Shown here piece after piece: positions 26,462-34,437 of a stretch of 64,000 bases of DNA. Every line of letters starts with the position of its first letter. Position 1 is the first letter of the stretch. A program made the position numbers and the translations under genes. The notes under the pieces were generated by a model. The model searched no databases, was not told the origin of the DNA, and saw only the letters and a list, made by a program, of their open reading frames with translations. The stretch covers positions 124,001-188,000 of the forward strand of contig JAVJOG010000017.1 in assembly GCA_040216885.1 (NCBI GenBank). Reading direction: 5' to 3'. Source of the stretch: Parvibaculum sp040216885 (GTDB lineage Bacteria > Pseudomonadota > Alphaproteobacteria > Parvibaculales > Parvibaculaceae).

Positions 26462-27163
26462 TCACGCCGCCAGCGAACGGACGATCTCATCGGCCGCCGC
26501 GCGCGGATCGCCCGCACCGGTGATCGGGCGGCCGATGACGAGCACGTCGGCACCGAGTGCCAGCGCTTCGGTCGGCGTCATCACGCGCTTCTGGTCGCCG
26601 ATGGCGCTTCCGGCAGGACGGATGCCCGGCACGATCAGCTTGAAATCCGGGCCAAGATCGGCCCGCAGCGTTTCGATCTCATGCGCCGAACAGACGACGC
26701 CGTCGAGGCCCGCATCGGCGGCGAGGCCCGCGAGCCTGCGCACTTGCTCCGATGCCGTGCCGCTGACGCCCGTTGCTGCGAGATCGGTCTCGTCGAGGCT
26801 GGTCAGCAGCGTGACGCCGATGATGAGCGGACGGCGATCTCCGGCTTCGCGTGCGGCTTCGGCCGCAGCCCGCATCATTGCGCTGCCGCCTGCCGTATGG
26901 ATGTTGACGATGGCAGGTTCGAGCGGCAGCACCGCACGAATGCCGCCCGCGACGGTGTTTGGAATGTCATGCAGCTTCAGGTCGAGAAAGATCGGCAGGC
27001 CTGCCTCGGCAACCGCCCGGTAGCCGGCGGGCCCGTGTGCGTTGAAAAATTCCATGCCGATCTTGGCGCCGCCGACGCTGCCCTTGAGCCCGCGCGCCAA
27101 CGCCACCGCACGGTTGACGTCGGTCGTGTCGAGGGCACAGAAAATCGGATTTCCGGGTATCAT
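26462..27163 (-). CDS. pyrF: Orotidine-5'-phosphate decarboxylase
   Basis: The last enzyme of de novo UMP synthesis, 233 residues. The charged catalytic network DLKLHDIPNTV is intact, and the N-terminal FCALDTTDVNRA and C-terminal phosphate-binding VPGIRPAG and LVIGRPITGAGDP agree with the family. The next gene, trpF, begins six bases after its stop, so translation may be coupled. Confidence 0.96.
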   Translation of the reverse strand: MIPGNPIFCALDTTDVNRAVALARGLKGSVGGAKIGMEFFNAHGPAGYRAVAEAGLPIFLDLKLHDIPNTVAGGIRAVLPLEPAIVNIHTAGGSAMMRAAAEAAREAGDRRPLIIGVTLLTSLDETDLAATGVSGTASEQVRRLAGLAADAGLDGVVCSAHEIETLRADLGPDFKLIVPGIRPAGSAIGDQKRVMTPTEALALGADVLVIGRPITGAGDPRAAADEIVRSLAA

Positions 27164-27223
27164 TGAAACTTGTCCATGTCTTTGGCCGCCTTATAGCAGA
27201 TCGGGGCGGCGAGGGGACCGGAT

Positions 27224-27511
27224 TTAGTCGCCGTCGGCGTTCCTGAGCGCCGGCAGGCCGCCCGCCGGGGCCGCGCCCCTGGTCCGCGCCGCCTTTCGCC
27301 GGGCCTGCGCCCAGGCGCCGAAGCCGCCCGCCAGGATACCGACAAGCATCGAAACCAGTACGATCAGGAAAAGCGGAACGTCGATGCCGAGCGCCGGGGT
27401 TTCGGGGTCGAACGGGTCGAGGCTGAAGGTCACAGTCGACCGGTTGGCGACCGCCAGCGCCATCGCAAGAAGAACGACGGGCGGCAGCAATATCCAGCGC
27501 AGGAGTTTCAC
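27224..27511 (-). CDS. lapA: LapA-domain (DUF1049) small inner-membrane protein
   Basis: A 95-residue protein with two membrane helices: LPPVVLLAMALAVANR near the N-terminus and PLFLIVLVSMLVGILAGGFG in the middle. A basic cytoplasmic tail follows. The first helix is followed by the family segment NRSTVTFSLDPFD. E. coli LapA (YciS) acts with LapB in controlling LPS synthesis; whether this distant relative does so is not known. It starts with GTG. The position between ihfB and pyrF is conserved in alphaproteobacteria. Confidence 0.8.
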   Translation of the reverse strand: MKLLRWILLPPVVLLAMALAVANRSTVTFSLDPFDPETPALGIDVPLFLIVLVSMLVGILAGGFGAWAQARRKAARTRGAAPAGGLPALRNADGD

Positions 27512-27560
27512 GCGTTCTGTCCCGAAATCAGGGCGTCGGCCGGCGCGGACGATGCTGGGG

Positions 27561-27890
27561 TCAATCGTCGTCGCCGTCGTCCGCCGCCATCAGCTTGTCG
27601 TCCGAAATATCGGCATTGTTGAGGCGCTCGCGCAGTTCCTTGCCCGTCTTGAAGAAGGGCACCGACTTTTCCTCGACATGGACCGGCTCGCCAGTGCGCG
27701 GGTTGCGGCCGGTGCGCGCCGGGCGGCTCTTGACCGAAAAGGCGCCGAAACCGCGCAGTTCGACCCGGTCTCCGCGCGCCAGCGCCGCACTGATCTCATC
27801 GAAAATCGTGCTGACGATACGCTCGACGTCGCGCTGGTAGAGATGCGGGTTGGCCTGGGCCAGACGGGCGACGAGTTCCGATTTGATCAT
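27561..27890 (-). CDS. ihfB: Integration host factor beta subunit
   Basis: A DNA-bending nucleoid protein of the HU/IHF family, 109 residues, that pairs with IhfA. It shows MIKSELVARLAQANPHL, GDRVELRGFGAFSVKSR and the DNA-intercalating arm ARTGRNPRTGEPV. A C-terminal acidic extension (ADDGDDD) is present. It follows sppA and precedes lapA. Its place near rpsA is the classic rpsA-ihfB order of proteobacteria. Confidence 0.93.
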   Translation of the reverse strand: MIKSELVARLAQANPHLYQRDVERIVSTIFDEISAALARGDRVELRGFGAFSVKSRPARTGRNPRTGEPVHVEEKSVPFFKTGKELRERLNNADISDDKLMAADDGDDD

Positions 27891-27960
27891 ATGCTTGCGT
27901 CCCCCGGCATGCCTCGCGCTGCGTCGTCGACCGCCACCGGAAACGGTCAGGACTCTCCCC

Positions 27961-28905
27961 TTATTGGCGGTCAGGTTGCCAAACGCTTGTCAGACCGTCA
28001 AGTGTAAGTCTTTTTGTTTGCTGTGTTTTTCCGGCCACGACCTCACCAGCAACAATGACGGCCTCGCCCAGCGCCCGTCCTGCAAAGCCGGCGAAGCCGA
28101 GCTCGGGATAGGCCGGTTGCCACGTCTGAACCGGCAGGTCTGCGGCGAGCCCGTGCGTCTCGGAAAGCCAGGCGATCGCCTGTTCTTCGCTGCCGATCTC
28201 GTCGACCAGCCCGTTTTCGACAGCCTGCCAGCCGGTATAGACGCGACCGTCGCCGATACGCCGCGCCGTCGCCTCGTCCATGCCGCGCCGTTCGACGACG
28301 AGGCGCAGGAACCAGTCATAGGAACTGTCGATGAGGTCCTTGGTCACGCGCAGCGATTCCGGGCTCGCACGGTGAAAGGGGCTCGGCTCGGCCTTAAGCG
28401 GCGCCGATTTGACCTCGCGCATCTCGATGCCGACATATTTCAGCAATTCCTCGAGCTGCGCCCACTGGAAGATCACACCGATCGAACCCGTGATCGTGTT
28501 GCCACGGGCGACGATGCGGTCGGCCGACATGGCGACGATATAGCCGCCGGAGGCCGCGACCGTTCCGAGGACCGCGACGACCGGCTTTTCGTCGGCGACC
28601 CGGCGGACGGCTTCGTAGAGCGCCTCGGCGCCGGTCGTCGTGCCGCCCGGACTGTCGATGGCGAGGATCACGGCCTTGACGCGCGTATCCTTGGCGATCT
28701 TGTCGAGCATTTCGCGTTGTATGCGATCGTCGACGACGATGCCGCCGATCTCGACGCGGGCGATATGCGACCGGGCGGGCCAGCCGCGTTCGGACATCAG
28801 CGCCACCAGCGCAACGACCACGGCGAGAACCGCGCCGGCGCGCCAAAAAAACAGGCGGCGCTTCAAACGCCGCCTGTCCGTCAATGTATCTGCATCGAGC
28901 GACAC
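27961..28905 (-). CDS. sppA: Signal peptide peptidase SppA (short type)
   Basis: A membrane-bound serine protease of 314 residues that degrades cleaved signal peptides. One N-terminal membrane helix (LFFWRAGAVLAVVVALVALM) anchors it. The Ser nucleophile is in GTVAASGGYIVAMSADRI and the Lys base in RVTKDLIDSSYDWFL; the family segment ILAIDSPGG is also present. It starts with GTG, preceded by CCGGAGGG. The gene sits between rpsA and ihfB. Confidence 0.92.
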   Translation of the reverse strand: MSLDADTLTDRRRLKRRLFFWRAGAVLAVVVALVALMSERGWPARSHIARVEIGGIVVDDRIQREMLDKIAKDTRVKAVILAIDSPGGTTTGAEALYEAVRRVADEKPVVAVLGTVAASGGYIVAMSADRIVARGNTITGSIGVIFQWAQLEELLKYVGIEMREVKSAPLKAEPSPFHRASPESLRVTKDLIDSSYDWFLRLVVERRGMDEATARRIGDGRVYTGWQAVENGLVDEIGSEEQAIAWLSETHGLAADLPVQTWQPAYPELGFAGFAGRALGEAVIVAGEVVAGKTQQTKRLTLDGLTSVWQPDRQ

Positions 28906-28954
28906 GAGGTTTGCCCTCCGGACAGGACGAAATCAGGGCCGGAGCTTAGCGCGG

Positions 28955-28979
28955 CGGGCGGGGCTTGTCGCCCCGCCCG
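28955..28979 (-). terminator. GC-rich hairpin between rpsA and sppA
   Basis: A 10-bp perfect stem (GGGCGGGGC against GCCCCGCCC plus one flanking pair) with a five-base loop, just after the rpsA stop. There is no T-tract, so it may attenuate, or protect the rpsA transcript, rather than terminate fully. Confidence 0.45.
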
Positions 28980-28984
28980 TTGCC

Positions 28985-30694
28985 TCATTTGTCGTCCGTA
29001 TTGGCCTTGTTGAGCGCGGCACCCAGAATGTCGCCGAGTGACGCGCCGGAATCCGACGAGCCGTATTGTGCGACCGCTTCCTTTTCCTCGGCGATTTCGA
29101 GCGCCTTGATCGAAAGCTGGATCTTGCGGGCCGCACGGTCGAACTGCGTGACGCGCGCGTCAATCTTGTCGCCGACCGAAAAACGCTCCGGCCGCTGGTC
29201 GGCACGGTCACGCGCAAGCTCGGCGCGGCGGATGAAGGCCGACATGTCGTCGGCGCCGACGGTGACCTCGAGACCGTTCTCGGTGACGCCGGTCACGGTG
29301 CAGGTCACGACCGCACCCTTCCGGATATCGCCGAGCGCTTCCATCGGGTCGCCCGAAAGCTGCTTGATGCCGAGCGAGATGCGTTCCTTCTCGGTGTCGA
29401 CGTCGAGCACGACGGCCTTCACGACTTGACCCTTCTGGTAGTCCTGCATGGCTTCTTCGCCCGGACGGTTCCAGTCGAGATCGGACATGTGCACCATGCC
29501 GTCGACATCGGCGTCGAGACCGATGAAGAGACCGAACTCGGTGATGTTCTTGATCTCGCCCTCGACCAGTGTGCCCGCGGGATACTTCTCGGCGAAGGTC
29601 GTCCAGGGGTTGTCCATGCAGTGCTTGAGGCCGAGCGAAATGCGGCGCTTCACCGGATCGACTTCCAGCACCATTACTTCGACTTCCTGCGAGGTCGAAA
29701 CAATCTTGCCCGGATGCACATTCTTCTTGGTCCAGCTCATTTCGGAGACATGGACCAGGCCTTCGACGCCGGGCTCCAGTTCAACGAACGCACCGTAGTC
29801 GGTGATGTTGGTGACGCGGCCCTTGAAGCGCGCCTCGAGCGGATACTTCGCCTCGACGCCTTCCCAGGGATCGGCCTCGAGCTGCTTCATGCCGAGCGAG
29901 ATGCGCTGCGTGTCGTGATTGACCTTGATGACCTGCACTTTCAGCGTCTGGCCGATCGAGAGCACTTCGGTTGGATGGTTGACGCGGCGCCACGCAATAT
30001 CAGTGACGTGCAATAGGCCATCGACACCACCGAGATCGACGAAAGCGCCGTAGTCGGTGATGTTCTTGACGACGCCCTCGAGCACCTGGCCTTCCTTGAG
30101 GTTCTCGACCAGTTCCTGGCGCTGCTCGGCGCGCGTCTCTTCGAGCACGGCGCGGCGCGAAACGACGATGTTGCCGCGGCGCTTGTCCATTTTCAGAATC
30201 TGGAAAGGCTGCGGGATGTTCATCAGGGGGGTCACGTCGCGTACCGGGCGAATGTCGACCTGGCTGCCGGGAAGGAAGGCGACGGCGCCGTCGAGATCGA
30301 CGGTGAAGCCGCCCTTCACGCGGCCGAAAATCTGGCCGTCGACGCGTTCCTGCTTCTCGAAGGCGACTTCGAGGCGGATCCAGCTTTCTTCGCGCTTGGC
30401 CTTTTCGCGGCTCAGCACCGCTTCGCCCATCGCGTTCTCGATGCGCTCGAGATAGACCTCAACGGTGTCGCCGACATTGATGTTGGCGGGCTTGCCGGGG
30501 GCTGCGAATTCCTTGAGGGCAACGCGGCCCTCCGTCTTCAGGCCGACATCGATGATGGCGAGATCGTTCTCGATGGCGACGACCGTCCCCTTGATGACGG
30601 AGCCTTCCTGCATATTGCTTTCGGAAAAGGACTGCTCCAGCAGGGCGGCGAAATCTTCGCGGCTCGGATTGAGCGCGCTTGCGGTGTTAGCCAA
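28985..30694 (-). CDS. rpsA: 30S ribosomal protein S1
   Basis: The 569-residue S1 binds mRNA leaders and helps load them on the ribosome. Six S1 domains can be traced by their recurring core (for example KNITDYGAFVDLGGVDGLLHVTDIAW, NITDYGAFVELEPGVEGLVHVSE and NITEFGLFIGLDADVDGMVHMSDLDW). The C-terminal tail ends SLGDILGAALNKANTDDK. The start is TTG 30694, with a strong AGGAGAC ribosome site; no in-frame ATG is near. cmk lies upstream after a 197-base gap that may carry a separate promoter or leader. Confidence 0.97.
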   Translation of the reverse strand: MANTASALNPSREDFAALLEQSFSESNMQEGSVIKGTVVAIENDLAIIDVGLKTEGRVALKEFAAPGKPANINVGDTVEVYLERIENAMGEAVLSREKAKREESWIRLEVAFEKQERVDGQIFGRVKGGFTVDLDGAVAFLPGSQVDIRPVRDVTPLMNIPQPFQILKMDKRRGNIVVSRRAVLEETRAEQRQELVENLKEGQVLEGVVKNITDYGAFVDLGGVDGLLHVTDIAWRRVNHPTEVLSIGQTLKVQVIKVNHDTQRISLGMKQLEADPWEGVEAKYPLEARFKGRVTNITDYGAFVELEPGVEGLVHVSEMSWTKKNVHPGKIVSTSQEVEVMVLEVDPVKRRISLGLKHCMDNPWTTFAEKYPAGTLVEGEIKNITEFGLFIGLDADVDGMVHMSDLDWNRPGEEAMQDYQKGQVVKAVVLDVDTEKERISLGIKQLSGDPMEALGDIRKGAVVTCTVTGVTENGLEVTVGADDMSAFIRRAELARDRADQRPERFSVGDKIDARVTQFDRAARKIQLSIKALEIAEEKEAVAQYGSSDSGASLGDILGAALNKANTDDK

Positions 30695-30891
30695 TGTAAA
30701 AGTCTCCTGACGATGCTTTTATTCCGGCCGGCGGTTGGGTCCGCGGGTCTTCCCCCGAGATCGTGAAACGTCCGGGAGCATGTGGATTTGGGCGGTGTCG
30801 GTTAGAGGTTGAAACAACGCACGAAACAGCCTGTGCGATTACCTTCAAACCAATGCGGAAAAGCTGCGCCGCCCGGAGGGCGAAACCGCAC

Positions 30892-31515
30892 TTAACCCAT
30901 TGCTTTGTCAATGATCGCGACGGCTGCGTCGAACGCCGCTTCTATACTCAAATCGGAGGTGTCGAGCAAGTGTGCGTCGGCCGCTCGCTTCATGGGGCTG
31001 GCCGCCCGCTCGGCGTCACGGCGGTCTCTTTCCCGAACATCTTCAAGGACTTGTGCCTCGGAAGGACCCGACCCCGAATTGTTGAGCTCGAGCCAGCGCC
31101 GGTGCGCCCGGATTTCGGGGCTGGCCGAGACGAAAAGTTTCACATCGGCGTCCGGGCAAACCACCGTCCCGATGTCCCGCCCGTCGAGCACCGCACCGGG
31201 CTTTTGGGCGGCAAACCGCCGTTGCAGGTCCAGTATGGCGGCCCGGACAGCCGGCATGGCGGCGACGACGGAAGCCGCGTGGCCGGCCTCGGCGGTACGG
31301 ATCGCCTTTTCGTCGATCCGGGCTGCGTCGAGCGCCTCGGCGGCGGCGCGCGCCGCTTTTTCGTCGGCCGGGTCGCCACCGGCCGCCAGCACCGCCTGAC
31401 CGACGGCCCGGTAGAGCGAGCCGGTGTCGAGATAGTGAAGGCCGTAATGACGGGCGAGCGCACGGGCGAGCGTGCCTTTGCCGGAAGCGGCGGGACCGTC
31501 GACCGCGACGATCAT
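30892..31515 (-). CDS. cmk: Cytidylate kinase
   Basis: Phosphorylates CMP and dCMP, 207 residues. The P-loop is IVAVDGPAASGKGTLARALARHYG. The CMP-binding segment LDTGSLYRA and the lid region RDRRDAERAASPMK are visible. The ATG overlaps the aroA stop in an ATGA junction, and aroA-cmk-rpsA is the widespread proteobacterial order. Confidence 0.96.
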   Translation of the reverse strand: MIVAVDGPAASGKGTLARALARHYGLHYLDTGSLYRAVGQAVLAAGGDPADEKAARAAAEALDAARIDEKAIRTAEAGHAASVVAAMPAVRAAILDLQRRFAAQKPGAVLDGRDIGTVVCPDADVKLFVSASPEIRAHRRWLELNNSGSGPSEAQVLEDVRERDRRDAERAASPMKRAADAHLLDTSDLSIEAAFDAAVAIIDKAMG

Positions 31516-32858
31516 TGAGCCTCGCCCGCGAAGGTCGCGCCGAGCCCGCGCATCATCGGCACGAAGTCGGGAAAGCTGGTCTCGATCATCGAGGCGTCGT
31601 CGATGGTGACGGGCTTATGCGCGGCGAGGCCCATCACGAGGAAGGACATCGCGATGCGGTGGTCCATATGGGTCGCGACATGGCCGGCGCCCGCAACCTC
31701 GCCGCCCCGGCCCTCGACCGTCATACCGTCCTCGCTCTCATGCACCTTGATGCCGTTGGCCCTGAGGCCCGACGCGGTGGCGGCGATGCGGTCGCTCTCC
31801 TTGACGCGCAATTCGTGGATGCCGAGCATTTTCGTCGTGCCCTCGGCGAAGGCGGCGGCGACGGCAAGCACCGGGTATTCGTCGATCATCGACGCCGCGC
31901 GTTCCGGCGGCACCTCGATACCGCGCAACCGGCTCGAGCGAACGCGAAGATCGGCGACCGGCTCGCCGCCTTCCTCGCGCTGGTTCATGACCTCGATATC
32001 GCCGCCCATTTCCTTCAGCGTCGTATAGAGCCCGGCCCGATGCGGGTTGAGGGTAATGCCCTGCACCACGATCTCCGACCCCGGCGTCAGCAGCGCCGCG
32101 ACGACCGGGAAGGCGGCAGATGAGGGGTCACCCGGCACCGCGATGGCGCAGGGCCTGAGTTCGGGCTCGCCGGTGAGCCGGATCGCCAGCAGGCCGCGCG
32201 GCCCGGTTTCGATCTGGACGTCGGCGCCGAAGGCCTTGAGCATCCGTTCGGTATGATCGCGGGTCGGCGTCGCCTCGATGACGGTGGTTTGTCCCGGTGC
32301 GTTGAGACCGGCCAGCAGCACCGCCGACTTGACCTGCGCCGACGCTACCGGCAGCGGATAGGCAATCGGCATGGCGCGCCGGGCACCGATCAGCGTTAGC
32401 GGCAGGCGGCCGCCGGTACGGGCATGAAATGTCGCTCCCATGTCGGTGAGCGGCGCGATCACGCGACCCATCGGGCGGCGCGACAGAGAGGCGTCGCCAA
32501 TGAAGGTTGCCGTAATCGGGTGCCCGGCGACGAGACCCATGACGAGCCGTGCGCCGGTTCCCGAATTGCCGAAATCGAGCGGCTGATCGGGTTCCCTGAG
32601 GCCGCCGACCCCGACGCCCTGCACCGACCACGAACCATCGGCATGGCGCTCGACATAGGCGCCGAGACGGCGCATGGCCTCGGCGGTCGCCAGCACGTCG
32701 GCGCCCTCCAGAAGCCCCATAATGCGTGTCTCGCCGACCGCCAGCGCGCCGAAAATCAGCGCCCGGTGCGAAATCGACTTGTCGCCCGGCACCCTGACGG
32801 TGCCCGACAGGCGGGCCGAAGGTTCGGCGGTGAGGGGCTTCGCGGGGGAATGGGCCAA
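31512..32858 (-). CDS. aroA: 3-phosphoshikimate 1-carboxyvinyltransferase (EPSP synthase)
   Basis: The shikimate-pathway enzyme that joins PEP to shikimate-3-phosphate. The 448-residue form has GTVRVPGDKSISHRAL near the N-terminus, DFGNSGTGARLVMG, TPTRDHTERML, and LRVKESDRI towards the end. In the shikimate-phosphate/PEP region it reads like the class II (rhizobial, glyphosate-tolerant type) enzymes. I chose TTG 32858 because LAHSPAKPLTAEPSARLSG then matches the rhizobial N-terminus; ATG 33002 would add 48 residues with no family likeness. cmk overlaps its stop. Confidence 0.93.
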   Translation of the reverse strand: MAHSPAKPLTAEPSARLSGTVRVPGDKSISHRALIFGALAVGETRIMGLLEGADVLATAEAMRRLGAYVERHADGSWSVQGVGVGGLREPDQPLDFGNSGTGARLVMGLVAGHPITATFIGDASLSRRPMGRVIAPLTDMGATFHARTGGRLPLTLIGARRAMPIAYPLPVASAQVKSAVLLAGLNAPGQTTVIEATPTRDHTERMLKAFGADVQIETGPRGLLAIRLTGEPELRPCAIAVPGDPSSAAFPVVAALLTPGSEIVVQGITLNPHRAGLYTTLKEMGGDIEVMNQREEGGEPVADLRVRSSRLRGIEVPPERAASMIDEYPVLAVAAAFAEGTTKMLGIHELRVKESDRIAATASGLRANGIKVHESEDGMTVEGRGGEVAGAGHVATHMDHRIAMSFLVMGLAAHKPVTIDDASMIETSFPDFVPMMRGLGATFAGEAQ

Positions 32859-33064
32859 GGCACTTTCGCTGCTGGTGTTGCCGGGAAGCGCCGGCGAGGC
32901 ATCCCGGCCCGCTCCGGGCAGGGCGACGGTGGGCAGGCGCGGCGCGAATAGGTTTTGACAGGAGCAACTTAACGTGGCAATGGGAAAATCCTTCAAGGCC
33001 ATATGCCGCGCGCCGGGTCGAGCCTGGGCGCGCAAGACGCGGATAGACGCGGGGGAGTGCAAGC

Positions 33065-33451
33065 TTGTCGAAACCGGAGTTGGGAACCAAACGCGATTGC
33101 CCGAGCTGCGGCGCGAAGTTTTACGACCTGAACAAGAACCCGGTCGTTTGTCCCAAGTGCAAGCACGAGTATGTGCCGGACACGGGCGCCAAGGCCAAGC
33201 GCGCCAAGCCGGCCGAGAAGCCGAAGGAAAAGCCGCTGAAGCGCGTGGTGGCCGATGACGGCGACACGGTTTCGCTGGATGCGATGCGTGACGACGAACT
33301 GGCGGCCGATGTCGATGATGACGATATCGATGTCGATGTGGATGTCGAGGTCGATGACGACGACGCGGACGACGCCTTCCTGCCCGACGACGAGGACGAG
33401 GACGCCGACGTCACCGGCATCGTTCGTGGCGGCAAGGGCGACGACGACTGA
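33065..33451 (+). CDS. FYDLN-acid family (TIGR02300) zinc-ribbon protein
   Basis: A 128-residue protein of unknown function, found almost only in alphaproteobacteria. The N-terminal zinc ribbon has C12, C15, C29 and C32 around the hallmark AKFYDLNKNPVVCP. A basic linker (residues 42-64) follows, and the C-terminal half is very acidic (runs of Asp/Glu). It begins with TTG, with CGGGGGAG upstream. It diverges from aroA. Confidence 0.88.
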   Translation: MSKPELGTKRDCPSCGAKFYDLNKNPVVCPKCKHEYVPDTGAKAKRAKPAEKPKEKPLKRVVADDGDTVSLDAMRDDELAADVDDDDIDVDVDVEVDDDDADDAFLPDDEDEDADVTGIVRGGKGDDD

Positions 33452-33582
33452 ATTGACGGCAAGGCGGAACGCCGCGGCTGTGCGGCCTGTCAGGCATCAA
33501 GTTTTTCTTGATCGCCGGGGGGAGCAGCCCTAAGTTCCGCCACCGCTGGCGCGAGGACCCATCCCCGCGCCGGATACAAGGC

Positions 33583-33658
<76 letters not shown>

Positions 33659-33698
33659 ATCCTCCTCCGGAAAATCTGAACGCGCCCATCAGGTCGCA

Positions 33699-34328
33699 CT
33701 ACAGCGGCGGCACGCTGCGGCTGCTGGCTTTGCGCGCCCGCGCCGGGGACATGCCGAGCAGACGAAGGATGCTTTCGCAAACCCGCGACGCCAGCGACGG
33801 ATCCGGTTTGCCGCGGAGGCGTGCGCGCACGGCGACCGCGACCAGCGCGACGACCTGGTCGAGCAGGAAAATGTCGACCTCGACATCGAATTTTCCCTGG
33901 GCGACGCCGCGCTCGATATCGCCGCGCAGATATTTGTAGAGGTCCTTGCGTACTTCCGGCAGGTGATCGGCGCCGTCGAGCAGCACCGCCGCCCAGTCGG
34001 GCGCCGCGGCAAGGATGGCGATGAAGCGCGATGTCGCGGTGACGACGCGCGCCGCCGCGTCCTCGATCTCGTCCATTTCCGCGTCGATCTGCCGGCTGAC
34101 TTCGAAGGCGATGCCATAGGCGGCTGTACGCAGAATTTCGTCCTTGTCGTTGAAGTGATTGTAGAACGTGCCGTTGGCCATGCCTGCGGCCGTGGTGATG
34201 TCGGTGATCTTCGCGCCGTCCATGCCTTTTTCGGCGACCACCGAAACGGCGGCGTCGAGCAGCGCCGAGCGCGTGCGTTCCCGCTTGCCCTGGCCGGTGC
34301 TCAGTTCCTGAAAATGTGCGTGACGCAA
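33699..34328 (-). CDS. TetR-family transcriptional repressor
   Basis: A 209-residue regulator with an N-terminal helix-turn-helix (ALLDAAVSVVAEKGMDGAKITDITTAAGMANGTFYNHFNDKDEIL) and a C-terminal ligand domain of no recognised subfamily. I placed the start at TTG 34328 (MRHAHFQEL), which has GGGAG at a good distance; the open frame upstream runs through the operator region and is unlikely to be translated. It is divergent from the FAD monooxygenase gene and very probably represses it through the paired operators between them. Confidence 0.88.
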   Translation of the reverse strand: MRHAHFQELSTGQGKRERTRSALLDAAVSVVAEKGMDGAKITDITTAAGMANGTFYNHFNDKDEILRTAAYGIAFEVSRQIDAEMDEIEDAAARVVTATSRFIAILAAAPDWAAVLLDGADHLPEVRKDLYKYLRGDIERGVAQGKFDVEVDIFLLDQVVALVAVAVRARLRGKPDPSLASRVCESILRLLGMSPARARKASSRSVPPL

Positions 34329-34373
34329 AGGTGGCTCCCGTTTCAACCGCACAAGAATAGCCCGGCAGAAGGA

Positions 34374-34402
34374 TTGACAAAAGCTATTTTTTGAGATGTA
34401 TC
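34374..34402 (+). promoter_or_regulatory. Predicted promoter of the FAD-monooxygenase operon
   Basis: TTGACA (34374-34379) is a perfect -35 box; TGTATC (34397-34402) lies 17 bp on and falls inside the first operator. Repressor bound there would block RNA polymerase. Confidence 0.5.
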
Positions 34403-34424
34403 TCAAATATGAGATTACTCTCAT
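34390..34424. promoter_or_regulatory. Paired operators TGAGA-N4-TCTCA for the TetR regulator
   Basis: Two inverted repeats share the same half-sites: TTTGAGATGTATCTCAAA (34390-34407) and ATGAGATTACTCTCAT (34409-34424). Their centres are 18 bp apart, allowing two dimers to bind nearly on the same face. They lie between divergent tetR and monooxygenase genes. Confidence 0.75.
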
Positions 34425-34437
34425 TTATGGATTTTGC

